In this document: positions 42,095 through 50,729 of the stretch, piece after piece | Layout: every line of letters starts with the position of its first letter | Position numbering within the stretch: the first letter of the stretch is position 1 | NCBI RefSeq assembly: GCF_014323725.1 | Contig: NZ_JABVED010000010.1 | Location: 62,001-126,000, forward strand | From: Actinokineospora xionganensis | GTDB lineage: Bacteria > Actinomycetota > Actinomycetes > Mycobacteriales > Pseudonocardiaceae | DNA: 64,000 nt | Reading direction: 5' to 3' | The notes under the pieces: generated by a model | The model's input: the letters and a program-made list of their open reading frames with translations, nothing else | Database searches by the model: none | Told to the model about the DNA's origin: nothing | Position numbers and translations under genes: made by a program

Positions 42095-43102
42095 GTGACC
42101 GCACTGCGCGACGACATCACCCCGCTGCCGGCCCGTGCCGAACTGCGCCACGCCGCCGAAGCGTTCCTCCGACAGTTCCACGCCGCACGGCCCAAGGCGG
42201 GGCCGGTCGAGCCAAGGCTGGCGAAGGTCCGAGCGGAGATCGCCGCCACCGGAACCTACCGGCACACCCCCGCCGAGCTGGCCTTCGGCGCGCGGGTCGC
42301 GCTCAAGGAAAGCGGCTGGTGCCCCGACGGCGTGCCGTGGCGGGGACTGCTGGTGCGCGACCTGCGCGACGTCCGCGACTCCGCCCAGGTGGCCGCCGAG
42401 TGCGGTCACCACCTGCGGATGGCCCTGGGCGACGGCGCGATCCGCCCGGTGGTGAGCGTGTTCGCCCCGGACACCCCGTGGCGGCGCGGCCCGCGAATCC
42501 GCAACGACCAACTCGTCCGCTACGCCGGATACCGCGGCGACCCGACGGGCGGGGTGCTGGGCGACCGGCGCTACGTCGACTTCACCACCGGCGTCTGCAG
42601 GCTGGGCTGGCGCCCGCCGCTGCAGCGCGGCGCGTTCGACCGGCTGCCGCTGGTGGTCGAGACCGAGGGCGAGGGCGTCCGGCTGCACATGCTCCCGCGC
42701 GAGGTCATCCGCGAGGTGCCGCTGACCCACCCGACGCTGCCGTGGTTCGCCGAACTCGGGCTGCGCTGGCACGCGGTGCCGGTGATCAGCAACCAGCGGC
42801 TGCACATCGGCGGCATCGACTACCCGGCCGCGCCCTACAACGGCGTCTACATCTGCCGGGCCATCGGCGAGGACGTGATCGCCGACGAGGCCGCGTACGG
42901 GCTGGCCCGGATCGTCGCGGCCCGGCTCGGGCTCGACACGTCGAGCGAGCGGACGCTGTGGCGCGACCGGGTCGCCGTCGAGTGCAACCGGGCCGTGCTG
43001 CACTCGTTCGACCAGGCGGGGGTGACGATCGAGCACTCGGCCGACGTCTACACGCCCGCCACCGACTACCCCGGACACCCGGCGTTCCTTCGCGGCCACT
43101 GA
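42095..43102 (+). CDS. Diverged nitric-oxide-synthase oxygenase-like protein
   Basis: A 335-residue protein aligned over its length with bacterial NOS oxygenase domains: QLVRYAGY, GWRPP, FDRLPLVVE, LTHPTLPWFAELGLRWHAVPVIS, IGGIDYPAAPYNG, TLWRDRVAVECNRAVLHSF. The heme-ligand cysteine is kept (Cys76, in KESGWCPDG). However, the heme-stacking Trp six residues before it is Leu, the CxGR arginine is gone, and the Trp and arginine-binding Glu of NGWYMGTEIG are Val251 and Ala256 here. The C-terminal ~40-50 residues with the pterin-stacking Trp are missing. It may bind heme but is unlikely to oxidise arginine to NO. GTG start, weak ribosome site; 29 bases before the amidohydrolase gene. Confidence 0.8.
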   Translation: MTALRDDITPLPARAELRHAAEAFLRQFHAARPKAGPVEPRLAKVRAEIAATGTYRHTPAELAFGARVALKESGWCPDGVPWRGLLVRDLRDVRDSAQVAAECGHHLRMALGDGAIRPVVSVFAPDTPWRRGPRIRNDQLVRYAGYRGDPTGGVLGDRRYVDFTTGVCRLGWRPPLQRGAFDRLPLVVETEGEGVRLHMLPREVIREVPLTHPTLPWFAELGLRWHAVPVISNQRLHIGGIDYPAAPYNGVYICRAIGEDVIADEAAYGLARIVAARLGLDTSSERTLWRDRVAVECNRAVLHSFDQAGVTIEHSADVYTPATDYPGHPAFLRGH

Positions 43103-43131
43103 GAGCGCGTCTAATGGCAGGATTGTCGGCT

Positions 43132-44439
43132 ATGAGCCTGCGTCTGCGCGCCCCGATCGTCCTGCCCTGCGATGCCGCGTGCTCGGTGCTGCGCGATGCC
43201 GTGGTCGACATCGACGACAGCGGTCGGATTGTCCACTGTGGACCCTTCACCGACGCGCCCGCGACCGACGCCCTGGTGCGGGAACTGACCGGCATCCTGC
43301 TGCCCGGGTTGGTCAACACCCACGCGCACAGCCCGATGACCGTCCTGCGCGGCATGGGCGACAACCTGCCGCTGATCCGCTGGCTCACCGAGGCCATCTG
43401 GCCCGCCGAGGGCAAGATGACCCGCCAGGACGTGCACGACGGCATGGTCCTGGGCTCGGTCGAGATGCTCCGCGCAGGCGTGACGACCAGCGCCGAGATG
43501 TACTTCCACGGCGAAGAGGTCGCCCAGGCGGCGCTCGACACGGGCGCCCGGGTCGTCCTGGCGCCCGCGATCCTCGACGGGCTGGGGATGGACTGGCGCA
43601 AGATGCTCGCCGACATCTCCGCCTGGATCGACGCCGACGGTGTCCGCTTCGGCCCGGGCGAGCGGGTCGAACTCGGCTATGGGCCGCACTCGGCGTACAC
43701 GCTGCCCCCGTCGGCGCTCACCGAGGTCGGCGCCGCCGCCCGCGAGCGCGACGCCCTGATCCAGATCCACGTCGCGGAATCCACGCAGGAGGACGAGGTC
43801 CAGCGGGCGAACCACGGGTCGGTCCCCGCGCTGCTCGCCTCGTCCGGGCTCCTTGGCGGCCGGGTGCTCGCGGCGCACTCGGTGCACCTGTCCGACGAGG
43901 ACATCGCCCTGTTCGCGGCGAACCGCGTGGGCGTCGCCCACTGCCCGGGCTCGAACATGAAGCTGGCCTCGGGCATCGCCCGCCTGCGAGACCTGCGCGC
44001 GGCCGAGGTGCCGGTGGGGGTCGGCACGGACGGCCCCGCGAGCAACGACGACCTGGACCTCTGGGAAGACGTCCGCCTGGCCGCGATGCTGTCCCGCGTG
44101 TCCACAATGGACTCCACCGCCATGGGCGCCGCCGACGCCCTGCTCCTGGCCACCCGCTGCGGCGCGGAAGCCCTGCGCCGCGACGACATCGGCGCCCTGG
44201 AGCCGGGCCGCTGGGCGGACCTGGTGCACGTCGGCCTGGACGACCCGGCCTTCGCGGCGGGCCTGGACGTCCCGGACACCCACCTGCTGGCCAACCTCAT
44301 CTGGGCCGCGGGCTCCCGGACGGTGCGTGAGGTGTGGGTGGCGGGCGAGCAGGTGGTCGCCGACGGCGAAACCACCCGCGTCGACCGCCGCGAGGCCCAG
44401 GCGACGGCCGGAAAGGTCACCAAACGCCTACTGGGCTGA
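43132..44439 (+). CDS. Amidohydrolase, MtaD/SAH-deaminase-like
   Basis: A 435-residue metal-dependent amidohydrolase. NTHAHSP gives the HxH metal ligands, IQIHVAEST and AAHSVHLSDED give two more His, and GTDGPASNDDLD holds the catalytic Asp. It resembles 5-methylthioadenosine/S-adenosylhomocysteine deaminases and relatives acting on aminopurines or triazines; substrate is open. ATG 43132 with AGGA upstream is preferred over ATG 43114. It follows the NOS-like gene closely. The stop is intact although an IS630-type element begins seven bases beyond it. Confidence 0.88.
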   Translation: MSLRLRAPIVLPCDAACSVLRDAVVDIDDSGRIVHCGPFTDAPATDALVRELTGILLPGLVNTHAHSPMTVLRGMGDNLPLIRWLTEAIWPAEGKMTRQDVHDGMVLGSVEMLRAGVTTSAEMYFHGEEVAQAALDTGARVVLAPAILDGLGMDWRKMLADISAWIDADGVRFGPGERVELGYGPHSAYTLPPSALTEVGAAARERDALIQIHVAESTQEDEVQRANHGSVPALLASSGLLGGRVLAAHSVHLSDEDIALFAANRVGVAHCPGSNMKLASGIARLRDLRAAEVPVGVGTDGPASNDDLDLWEDVRLAAMLSRVSTMDSTAMGAADALLLATRCGAEALRRDDIGALEPGRWADLVHVGLDDPAFAAGLDVPDTHLLANLIWAAGSRTVREVWVAGEQVVADGETTRVDRREAQATAGKVTKRLLG

Positions 44440-44460
44440 GCCACTAGTAGATTGTCGCGG

Positions 44461-45159
44461 CTAACTCTTGGGGTATAGGTGGCGGAGTTTGACGCGTGCG
44501 TTGTCGGTGGTGAACTGCCAGCGGACTTGGCGTTGCTCGGTGTTGATGGTGTGTTGCCAGGCGGTGAGTTCGGTGTTGAGGGTGTCGAGGTCGTTGATGC
44601 GGCGGTCGAGGCATTGTCGTGACAGTGCGGAGAGTTCGATCTCGGCGATGTTGAGCCAGGATCCGTGTTTGGGGGTGTGGTGGATCTCCAGGCGCTGGGC
44701 GAGGGAGAAGGCCTCGTCGGGTGCGAAGGCCTCGTAGAGCGAGGAGATGCCGTGGGTGTTGAGGTTGTCCATGACCAGCACCACGGTCTGGGCGTCGGGA
44801 TAGTCCACGGTCAGCAGTTGTTTGACCTGCCCGGCCCAGTCGATCTTGGTTCGCCGGGTCAGGGCGTGGACACGGCGCCACCCGCGTAGGGGCTCGGTCC
44901 ACACGAAGATCGAGCAGGTGCCGCACCGAACGTATTCGCTGTCCTCGCAGGCGTCTCGCCCCGGGCGGGCCGGCAGCGGGTCGCGGACGTGGCCGAGCAG
45001 TTGGAAGGGTTTCTCGTCCATGCACACGACCGGGCGGGCGGGGTCGTGCGGCCGGGCGTAGACCGCCAGCACGTCTTCCATGCGGGCGGCGAACTCCGCG
45101 TTCGCCCGCGGCGGGATGTTCCAGCACTTCCTCAGATGAGGACGCAGTTCCGTTTTTTT
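44461..45159 (-). CDS. IS630 transposase, catalytic DDE frame
   Basis: The -1 frame, entered at the A7 slippery run (45153-45159). It gives about 230 further residues with the DDE triad: Asp in VVCMDEKPF, Asp in [10 protein letters not shown] and Glu in [14 protein letters not shown] and [11 protein letters not shown] are family features. It has no good independent start, so it should be made as a fusion with the upstream frame. The frame ends at the stop 14 bases inside the left terminal repeat region. Confidence 0.85.
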   Translation of the reverse strand, partial: KKTELRPHLRKCWNIPPRANAEFAARMEDVLAVYARPHDPARPVVCMDEKPFQLLGHVRDPLPARPGRDACEDSEYVRCGTCSIFVWTEPLRGWRRVHALTRRTKIDWAGQVKQLLTVDYPDAQTVVLVMDNLNTHGISSLYEAFAPDEAFSLAQRLEIHHTPKHGSWLNIAEIELSALSRQCLDRRINDLDTLNTELTAWQHTINTEQRQVRWQFTTDNARVKLRHLYPKS

Positions 45160-45611
45160 AAGACCCGGCCGATGGTCGAGTGATCCAGATTCGGGATGTC
45201 CTCGGTGAGTTCGACGTGCTTTTCCAGCAACCGCAACGACCACCGGGCGTGCCCCGCCGGCGGCTGCGAACACGCCAGGGCGATCAGCCGGGCCTCGATC
45301 TCACCGGTCACCGGGGACGGCACCGGCGGAAGGTCACGCTTCTTGCGCGAGATCGTGGCGTGAATGTCCCCGCCGGTCTCGGCGAACCGCTTGGCGACCA
45401 GCCGCAACATCTCGCCGGAAACCCCGAGCCGAGCCGCGATCACTTCCTTCGGATCGGGCTCACCCACGGAGGTGTCCAACGCGAGCAGCACCCGAGCCCG
45501 CCTGATCGCCGACGCCGGATGCACACCCGTGACGGTCAGCCGACGCAGCTCTTCACGATCCCGCGCGGTCAATGTGACCGGCCGCTTCATCTCCGAACGC
45601 ACGACAACCAT
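45132..45611 (-). CDS. IS630 transposase, N-terminal frame
   Basis: The first reading frame of the transposase (about 159 residues). It contains two helix-turn-helix regions for binding the terminal repeats ([21 protein letters not shown] and [18 protein letters not shown]) and ends soon after RVLKK. A run of seven A on the minus strand (45153-45159) precedes the stop at 45132. A -1 slip there (TTA AAA AAA C to CTT AAA AAA AC) enters the catalytic frame. The start is uncertain: ATG 45611, or ATG 45590 (MKRPVTLT). Confidence 0.8.
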   Translation of the reverse strand: MVVVRSEMKRPVTLTARDREELRRLTVTGVHPASAIRRARVLLALDTSVGEPDPKEVIAARLGVSGEMLRLVAKRFAETGGDIHATISRKKRDLPPVPSPVTGEIEARLIALACSQPPAGHARWSLRLLEKHVELTEDIPNLDHSTIGRVLKKRNCVLI

Positions 45612-45691
45612 CCTCGTCCGGCAGGAGAAGGACCTGCCGGACAACAGCCTCCCAGCAACATGCACCACAACTAAGCAGCGACACGCTACTA

Positions 45692-45853
45692 GTGGCTCGT
45701 CCAGGAACGTTGGCCGGGTATCGGCGTGGTCACGGCGTCGCTGCCAAGGCGCGGGGACAGCGCTCGTACCGGGTTGTACTTGGCTGTTCCCGCAACGCGG
45801 GCAGCGGCGTCGTGGGCATGTCGAGACCCGGTCAACGTTCCTGGACGGGCCAC
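45692..45853. mobile_element. MITE with 29-bp inverted ends and TA duplication
   Basis: A ~162-base element with no coding capacity. The arms 45689-45719 and 45826-45856 (including the flanking CTAG) match as inverted repeats at 29 of 31 positions, starting CTAGTGGC(T/C)CGTCCAGG. TA flanks it at 45690-45691 and 45854-45855, the signature of IS630/Tc1-type transposition. Its ends differ from those of the adjacent IS630 copy, so another transposase probably moves it. The right TA is part of the stop codon of the SDR gene. Confidence 0.75.
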
Positions 45854-46545
45854 TAGCGAACCGGGCGGCTGCGGATCACCAAGTCGGTCGGATGGGCGTC
45901 CGGGGTCGCGGCGATGGCCGTGCGGACCAGTTCGGCCACCGACTCCGGGGTCAGGTAGCGCTCCGGTTCGAAGTCGGCGCCCTCGTCGGCGCGGACTATC
46001 CGTTGCATGTCCGTGGCGGTGCGGCCCGGGTAGACCGAGGTGACCCGCAGGCCCGCCGATTCCTCCTCGGCGCGCAGCACGTCGGCGTAGGCGCGCAGCG
46101 CGAACTTGCTCGCGGCGTACGGGCCCCAGTTCGGGTTGGCGTTCTGACCCGCGCCGGAGTTGATCAGGACGACGTGGCCCTTGGCGGCGCGCAAGGCGGG
46201 GAGCAGGAGGCGGGTGAGTTCGGCGACGGCGACGACGTTGATCTCGTACATCGATCGCCAGAGGTCCGCGGGGGATTCCGTCAGCGGGGCGACGCGGGCG
46301 ACTCCGGCGGAGTGGACCAGGACGTCGAGGCGGTCGATGTCCGCCGCGGCCTTCGCCACCGCCGCGTCGTCGGTCAGCTCGACCGGCCACGGGCGGGCGT
46401 CGGGCAGGTGCTCGGCCACTGCGTCCAGCGCCTCGGTGTCACGGCCGCCCAGCAGCAGGGAATGCGTGTTGCCCAAGGCGAGGGCGATGGTGGCGCCGAT
46501 GCCGCGGGACGCGCCGGTGATCAGTGCCAGAGGTCGCTCGGTCAT
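45853..46545 (-). CDS. SDR family oxidoreductase
   Basis: A 230-residue classical SDR: GASRGIG cofactor motif near the start, HSAGVA, Ser of LINSGAG, and YAASK as the catalytic Tyr-x3-Lys. It is likely an NADP(H)-dependent alcohol dehydrogenase or ketoreductase of unknown substrate. Its stop codon TAG is the target TA of the adjacent MITE, yet the reading frame is intact. Short ATG start after the phosphatase terminator. Confidence 0.88.
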   Translation of the reverse strand: MTERPLALITGASRGIGATIALALGNTHSLLLGGRDTEALDAVAEHLPDARPWPVELTDDAAVAKAAADIDRLDVLVHSAGVARVAPLTESPADLWRSMYEINVVAVAELTRLLLPALRAAKGHVVLINSGAGQNANPNWGPYAASKFALRAYADVLRAEEESAGLRVTSVYPGRTATDMQRIVRADEGADFEPERYLTPESVAELVRTAIAATPDAHPTDLVIRSRPVR

Positions 46546-46559
46546 GGTGCAAACCTACG

Positions 46560-46598
46560 ACAACGCACCCGCCGCGAGCTGGGCGGCGGGTGCGTTGT
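46560..46598 (-). terminator. Terminator of the PhoX-like gene
   Basis: A 16-bp perfect stem (46560-46575 with 46583-46598), seven-base loop, immediately after the phosphatase stop and upstream of the SDR start, both on the minus strand. Confidence 0.82.
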
Positions 46599-46604
46599 GC
46601 GGGG

Positions 46605-48659
46605 TCAGGAACCGATGCGGTGGCCGGGCTTCCAGACCGCCACGACAGCCGACCGCGGCTGGCTGGTGCCGCCGTCGGGCCAGTGCGCGAGCGGGTTGTC
46701 CGCGCTGGCGTCGTCGAGTTCACCCGGGTGCTGCACCGACACCAGGACGAACTTGTCCTCGATCACCGGGCCGCAGGTCTCCGCGCCCGTCGAGACGGTG
46801 AGGAACTGCTTGAGGTGACCGCGCTCCGGGCCGCTGGTCGCGGTGGCGAACAGGCCGTCGTTGGAACCGAGGTTGTTGCCGTCGGTGGAGACCCACAGGT
46901 TGCCGTGCCGGTCGAACGCCAGGTTGTCCGGGCAGGAGATCGGGCTGACCTGGGTCTTGTCGTACCCGCCGAAGTAGGTGTCCGCCGAGTTCGGGTCGCC
47001 GCAGACCAGCAGCAGTCGCCAGGAGAAGGTGAGCGCGGTGTTGTCCCCGCCCGCCTCTTCCCACTCCAGCACGTGGCCGTGCCGGTTGAGGCCGCGCGGG
47101 TTGATCTCCGTGGGGCCTTCCTTGCCGGGCTTGCCGCGGTCGGTGTTGTTGGTCAGTGCCGCGTAGACCAGGCCGGTGCGCGGGTTCGCCTCGACGTCCT
47201 CGGGGCGGTCCATCTTCGTCGGGCCCACCTTGTCGGCGGCGAGGCGGGTGAAGACGTAAACCTCCTCGGCCGTGAAACCATCCACAAAGGACTGATCGCC
47301 TGATGCCAAGGGGATCCACTTGCCGACGCCGTCGTACTCGCCGTCCGCGGGCAGGACGCCCGGGGTGAAGTCGGGGCTGTCGCCGGTGAACTGCGCGACG
47401 TAGAGCGTGCCCTCGCTGAGGAGCTTCTTGTTGTGGGCGCGCGCGTACCGGCTGTTGCCCGGGCGCATCCGCTCCTTGGAGACGAACTTGTAGATGTAGT
47501 CGAAGCGCTCGTCGTCACCCATGTACGCGACCACGCGGCCATCGCGCGCGACGTGGACGTTGGCGCCCTCGTGCTTGAACCGGCCGAGCGCGGTGTGCTT
47601 GACGGGGTTCTCGTTGGGCTCCAGGGGGTCGATCTCGACGACCCAGCCGAACCGGTTGACCTCGTTGGGCTCCTTGACGATGTCGAACCGGTCGTCGAAG
47701 CGCTCCCACTTGCGGCCGCTCGCGCCGCCCGCGAGGCCGTAGCGAGCCAACCGGGCCTTGGTGACCGGGTCGGTGATCTCCTTGCCGTTGGCGAAGTACT
47801 GGTTGAAGTTCTCCTCGCCGGACAGGACCGTGCCCCACGGCGTGACGCCGCCCGCGCAGTTGTTCAGCGTGCCGAGCACCTTGCGGCCGGTCGGGTCGGC
47901 CTTGGTCTTGAGGAAGGCGCTGCCCGCGGCGGGACCGTCGACGTCGAACGTGGAGGTCGCGGTGATCCGGCGGTTGTAGCGGCGGTCCACCTTCGGTGTG
48001 ATCTTGCCGGTGCGCCGGTCGCGCTCGACCACGACGACGGACATGCCGTGCGCCGCCCAGCCGATCTTGACCTGCTCCTCGGTCGGGTTGGCCGACGAGT
48101 AGCCCTTGAACATGAACGACTCGCTGCTGTACTCGTGGTTCGAAACCATCAGGTACTGGTCGCGCCACAGCGGGACGAGCCCGCAGAAGTCGTTGTTGAA
48201 CCCGAACTGCTTGGCCTGCGCCGCGGCGGACTGGTTGTCGAAGTCGAACGCTGGCGCACCGGGCAGCACCGCGTCGCCCCAGCCGATGACGACCGACTGC
48301 ACGTAGCCCTCGGGCACGGTGACCTGGTCGGCGGTGTTCGGCGCGACCGGCTTGAAGTCCATGCCGCGGGGACGGCGGTGGCGGTCGCTGTTCTCGGACT
48401 GATGCTTGGAGTCGTCCGCGGCGGCCGCGCCGCCCACGACCGCGGCACCCGCGCCCGCGACGGCGAGCACCGCGCCCGCCTTGAGCATGCCGCGGCGGCT
48501 GACGATCGAGCGGACGACGTCACCGAAGTAGGTGTTGCCCGAGGTGTTGGGCGCGTCGTGCGAACAGGCGTTGCCGCAGCGGTACTCGCAGGTCACCGAC
48601 TGTCGGCCGAGCGGGTGGTTCGGGGTTAATAGCGGCAGATCGATCCGGCCGTCAGGCAC
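46605..48659 (-). CDS. phoX: PhoX family (DUF839) phosphatase, Tat-exported
   Basis: A 684-residue secreted enzyme. A twin-arginine signal (SRRGMLK, residues ~54-60, followed by an Ala/Gly-rich hydrophobic stretch) directs Tat export with bound metals. The beta-propeller shows NNCAGGVTPWGTVLSGEENFNQYF, RFGWVVEIDP, ALGRFKHEGANV, ARDGRVVAYMGDDE and NLAFDRHGNLWVSTDG, as in PhoX alkaline phosphatases that use Ca and Fe. It should release phosphate from organic esters outside the cell. GTG start with AGGAGG six bases upstream. A PHO-box-like repeat lies upstream (48754-48774), suggesting phosphate control. Confidence 0.9.
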   Translation of the reverse strand: MPDGRIDLPLLTPNHPLGRQSVTCEYRCGNACSHDAPNTSGNTYFGDVVRSIVSRRGMLKAGAVLAVAGAGAAVVGGAAAADDSKHQSENSDRHRRPRGMDFKPVAPNTADQVTVPEGYVQSVVIGWGDAVLPGAPAFDFDNQSAAAQAKQFGFNNDFCGLVPLWRDQYLMVSNHEYSSESFMFKGYSSANPTEEQVKIGWAAHGMSVVVVERDRRTGKITPKVDRRYNRRITATSTFDVDGPAAGSAFLKTKADPTGRKVLGTLNNCAGGVTPWGTVLSGEENFNQYFANGKEITDPVTKARLARYGLAGGASGRKWERFDDRFDIVKEPNEVNRFGWVVEIDPLEPNENPVKHTALGRFKHEGANVHVARDGRVVAYMGDDERFDYIYKFVSKERMRPGNSRYARAHNKKLLSEGTLYVAQFTGDSPDFTPGVLPADGEYDGVGKWIPLASGDQSFVDGFTAEEVYVFTRLAADKVGPTKMDRPEDVEANPRTGLVYAALTNNTDRGKPGKEGPTEINPRGLNRHGHVLEWEEAGGDNTALTFSWRLLLVCGDPNSADTYFGGYDKTQVSPISCPDNLAFDRHGNLWVSTDGNNLGSNDGLFATATSGPERGHLKQFLTVSTGAETCGPVIEDKFVLVSVQHPGELDDASADNPLAHWPDGGTSQPRSAVVAVWKPGHRIGS

Positions 48660-48753
48660 GGGAGCCTCCTACGGTCTGCCCGAAGTGGACAGCCAAAAAC
48701 GGTTGGTGGGAACGGCGTGACGGTAAGAGTTCGAAACCAGCCACAGAGGTCAT

Positions 48754-48774
48754 CCAAATGAACGCGAAGCGAAC
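48754..48774 (-). promoter_or_regulatory. PHO-box-like direct repeat upstream of phoX
   Basis: On the minus strand GTTCGCTTCGC is followed by GTTCATTTGG: two GTTC-led units spaced by 11 bases, the layout of actinobacterial PhoP boxes (consensus GTTCACC). It lies ~95 bases before the phoX start. Only two units and imperfect matches. Confidence 0.4.
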
Positions 48775-48883
48775 AGATCAACCCCTAAACCCTGGCGCCG
48801 GTTTCGCTGGGACCGTGCCCGACAACGACAACGGCCACCACCGGAAGCCCGGTGATGGCCGCCGCGCCGAATGGATCAGCGAT

Positions 48884-49467
48884 CTACGACTCCAGCAAGG
48901 TCGCGGGATCGAACTTCATCGGGAACGGGATCTCGCTCTCGAAAGTCATTCCGCCCAGTGCATTCGCGTGTGACACGTACCGGCCGCCGTCGAGCTTGAG
49001 AAGTTCGACGTGCGCGTCGAACTGGTTGATCTCGACCCGCAGGTAGAACGGGATTCCGGCCTCAGCGCACATCTTCGGCTTGTCGATCCGGTCCCGCCGC
49101 TTGCTCGACGGCGACACGAACTCCCCGACAACCAGCACCTTGTCGACCGGCACCCAGACAAGATCCTTGATCGGCTCGCGCACGATGGTGAGATCCGGCT
49201 GAATCCACGTCTGGAGGGAAACCTGACATTCACCGTGGGATACACACGATGCCCGGCCGCACGAGCTGACTCCTTGATCAACGTCGCGACCTCGAGCATC
49301 GCGTATCCGTTGGCGCCGCCCTCATACGGACTCATGATCAGGTAACCGTCCACGCACTCGAACGACGTTCCCGGGGCCATGCCAGGAATGGGCAGGTATG
49401 CCTCGGCGAGCTCAGTCGTCCACTGCCCATACAGCTCGGACAGCGGGTCGAAGTCGCGTGTGATCAT
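48884..49467 (-). pseudogene. Frameshifted Uma2 family endonuclease-like gene
   Basis: Two minus-strand frames together make one Uma2/DUF820 protein of about 190 residues. The first part (MITRDFDPLSELYGQW to TVNVRF) uses one frame; the second (QTWIQPDLTIVREP to PATLLES) uses the -1 frame. The break is at about 49216-49221 (GGGAAA on the plus strand), consistent with a lost base near a C run. The PD-(D/E)xK-like core is present across the two parts (PDLTIV, VGEFVSPSSKRRD). Uma2 genes are abundant in actinomycetes and poorly understood. A sequencing error is possible. Confidence 0.7.
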
Positions 49468-49508
49468 CTCGGCTACCACCGCTCCATCAACTCGAACACA
49501 TGAGCGAA

Positions 49509-49547
49509 AAGCCACCACCGGGAGATCACTTCACCCGATGGTGGCTT
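49509..49547 (-). terminator. Intrinsic terminator of ino1
   Basis: A 14-bp stem (49509-49522 with 49534-49547, one mismatch) just after the ino1 stop; on the minus strand it ends GGCTTTTCGC. Confidence 0.8.
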
Positions 49548-49561
49548 CCACCATAACTGCC

Positions 49562-50653
49562 TCAGCGTTCGACGTCGCCCCTGATGAAGGCCTCGACCGC
49601 CTCGAACGCGTCGTCGTCGGAGTACTGCTCCGGCGGCGACTTCATGAAGTACGAGGACGCCGACAGGATCGGGCCGCCGATGCCGCGGTCGAGCGCGATC
49701 TTCGCGGCGCGGACCGCGTCGATGATGACGCCCGCGGAGTTGGGCGAGTCCCACACCTCGAGCTTGTACTCGAGGTTCAGGGGGGTGTCACCGAAGGAGC
49801 GGCCCTCGAGGCGCACGTACGCCCACTTGCGGTCGTCGAGCCACGGCACGTGGTCCGACGGGCCGATGTGCACGTCGGCCTTGGCCATCTCGTGCGGGAT
49901 CTGCGAGGTGACCGACTGCGTCTTGGAGATCTTCTTGGACTGCAGGCGCTTGCGCTCCAGCATGTTCATGAAGTCCATGTTGCCGCCGAAGTTCAGCTGG
50001 TAGGTCCGCTGCAGCTCGACGCCGCGGTCCTCGAACAGCTTCGCCATGACCCGGTGCGTGATCGTCGCGCCGACCTGGGACTTGATGTCGTCGCCGACGA
50101 TCGGGACGCCCGCCTCGGTGAACTTCGCCGCCCACTCCGGGTCCGACGCGATGAACACCGGCAGGGCGTTGACGAACGCGACACCCGCGTCGATCGCGCA
50201 CTGCGCGTAGAAGCGGTCGGCGTCCTCGGAGCCCACCGGCAGGTACGACACGAGCACGTCGACCTTGGCCTCGCGCAGCGTCGCGACCACGTCGGCCGGG
50301 TCCTCGTCGGACTCGGTGATGATCTCGCGGTAGAACTCGCCCAGCCCGTCGAGAGTGTGGCCGCGCTGGACCGTGACCCCGGTCGGCGGCACATCACAGA
50401 TCTTGATCGTGTTGTTCTCGCTGGCCACGATGGCCTCGGACAGGTCGCGTCCGACCTTCTTGGCGTCGACGTCGAACGCGGCGACGAACTCGATGTCGCG
50501 CACGTGGTAGTCCCCGAACTGCACGTGCATAAGACCTGGTACGCGGGCGGCAGGGTCGGCGTCACGGTAGTAATGCACGCCTTGGACCAGCGACGCCGCA
50601 CAGTTGCCGACGCCGACGATGGCCACCCGCACGCTCTGGCGGTTCTCGCCCAT
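49562..50653 (-). CDS. ino1: Myo-inositol-1-phosphate synthase
   Basis: A 363-residue NAD-dependent isomerase that makes inositol 3-phosphate from glucose 6-phosphate, the first step to inositol lipids and mycothiol. [16 protein letters not shown] is the NAD site, and [21 protein letters not shown]-like [11 protein letters not shown] and [10 protein letters not shown] are the family blocks. ATG 50653 is preferred (AAGGAG seven bases upstream) over a start ten residues earlier. It follows padR on the same strand, as in Rv0046c-Rv0047c. Confidence 0.95.
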   Translation of the reverse strand: MGENRQSVRVAIVGVGNCAASLVQGVHYYRDADPAARVPGLMHVQFGDYHVRDIEFVAAFDVDAKKVGRDLSEAIVASENNTIKICDVPPTGVTVQRGHTLDGLGEFYREIITESDEDPADVVATLREAKVDVLVSYLPVGSEDADRFYAQCAIDAGVAFVNALPVFIASDPEWAAKFTEAGVPIVGDDIKSQVGATITHRVMAKLFEDRGVELQRTYQLNFGGNMDFMNMLERKRLQSKKISKTQSVTSQIPHEMAKADVHIGPSDHVPWLDDRKWAYVRLEGRSFGDTPLNLEYKLEVWDSPNSAGVIIDAVRAAKIALDRGIGGPILSASSYFMKSPPEQYSDDDAFEAVEAFIRGDVER

Positions 50654-50729
50654 GCCGGTTCTCCTTCTCGTTTCACGCCGCACCCTGTCCGGCGCGGATC
50701 TCGGGACAGGCCGATGCCTGTCTGGAAGT

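Larger units (their letters stand above)
44447..45689 (-). mobile_element. IS630-type insertion sequence
   Basis: A complete-looking element of about 1,243 bases. Ends GTAG...CTAC carry imperfect terminal repeats (GTAGATTGTCGCGGCTAACT on the left against GTAGCGTGTCGCTGCTTAGT on the reversed right end, 15 of 20 matches). A TA flanks each side (44445-44446 and 45690-45691), the usual IS630 target duplication within CTAG. It encodes a two-frame transposase on the minus strand. The right end abuts a MITE. Both TIRs and the transposase frames are intact, so the copy may be active. Confidence 0.85.

Noticed and set aside
42338-42372. Loss of the heme cysteine in the NOS-like protein
   Set aside because: A first reading aligned PWRGLL with the WRN motif; realignment on AFGARVAL...VRDLRDV shows Cys76 in register with the heme ligand.
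42319-43131. Upstream extension of the amidohydrolase frame through the NOS-like gene
   Set aside because: Overlaps the NOS-like protein in another frame and has no family similarity; the real start is near 43132.
44438-45698. 13-bp identical outer ends GAGCCACTAGTAG as the true IS ends
   Set aside because: The outer GAGCCAC lies in host sequence or the MITE edge; the TA duplication and CTAG target place the IS ends at GTAG/CTAC.
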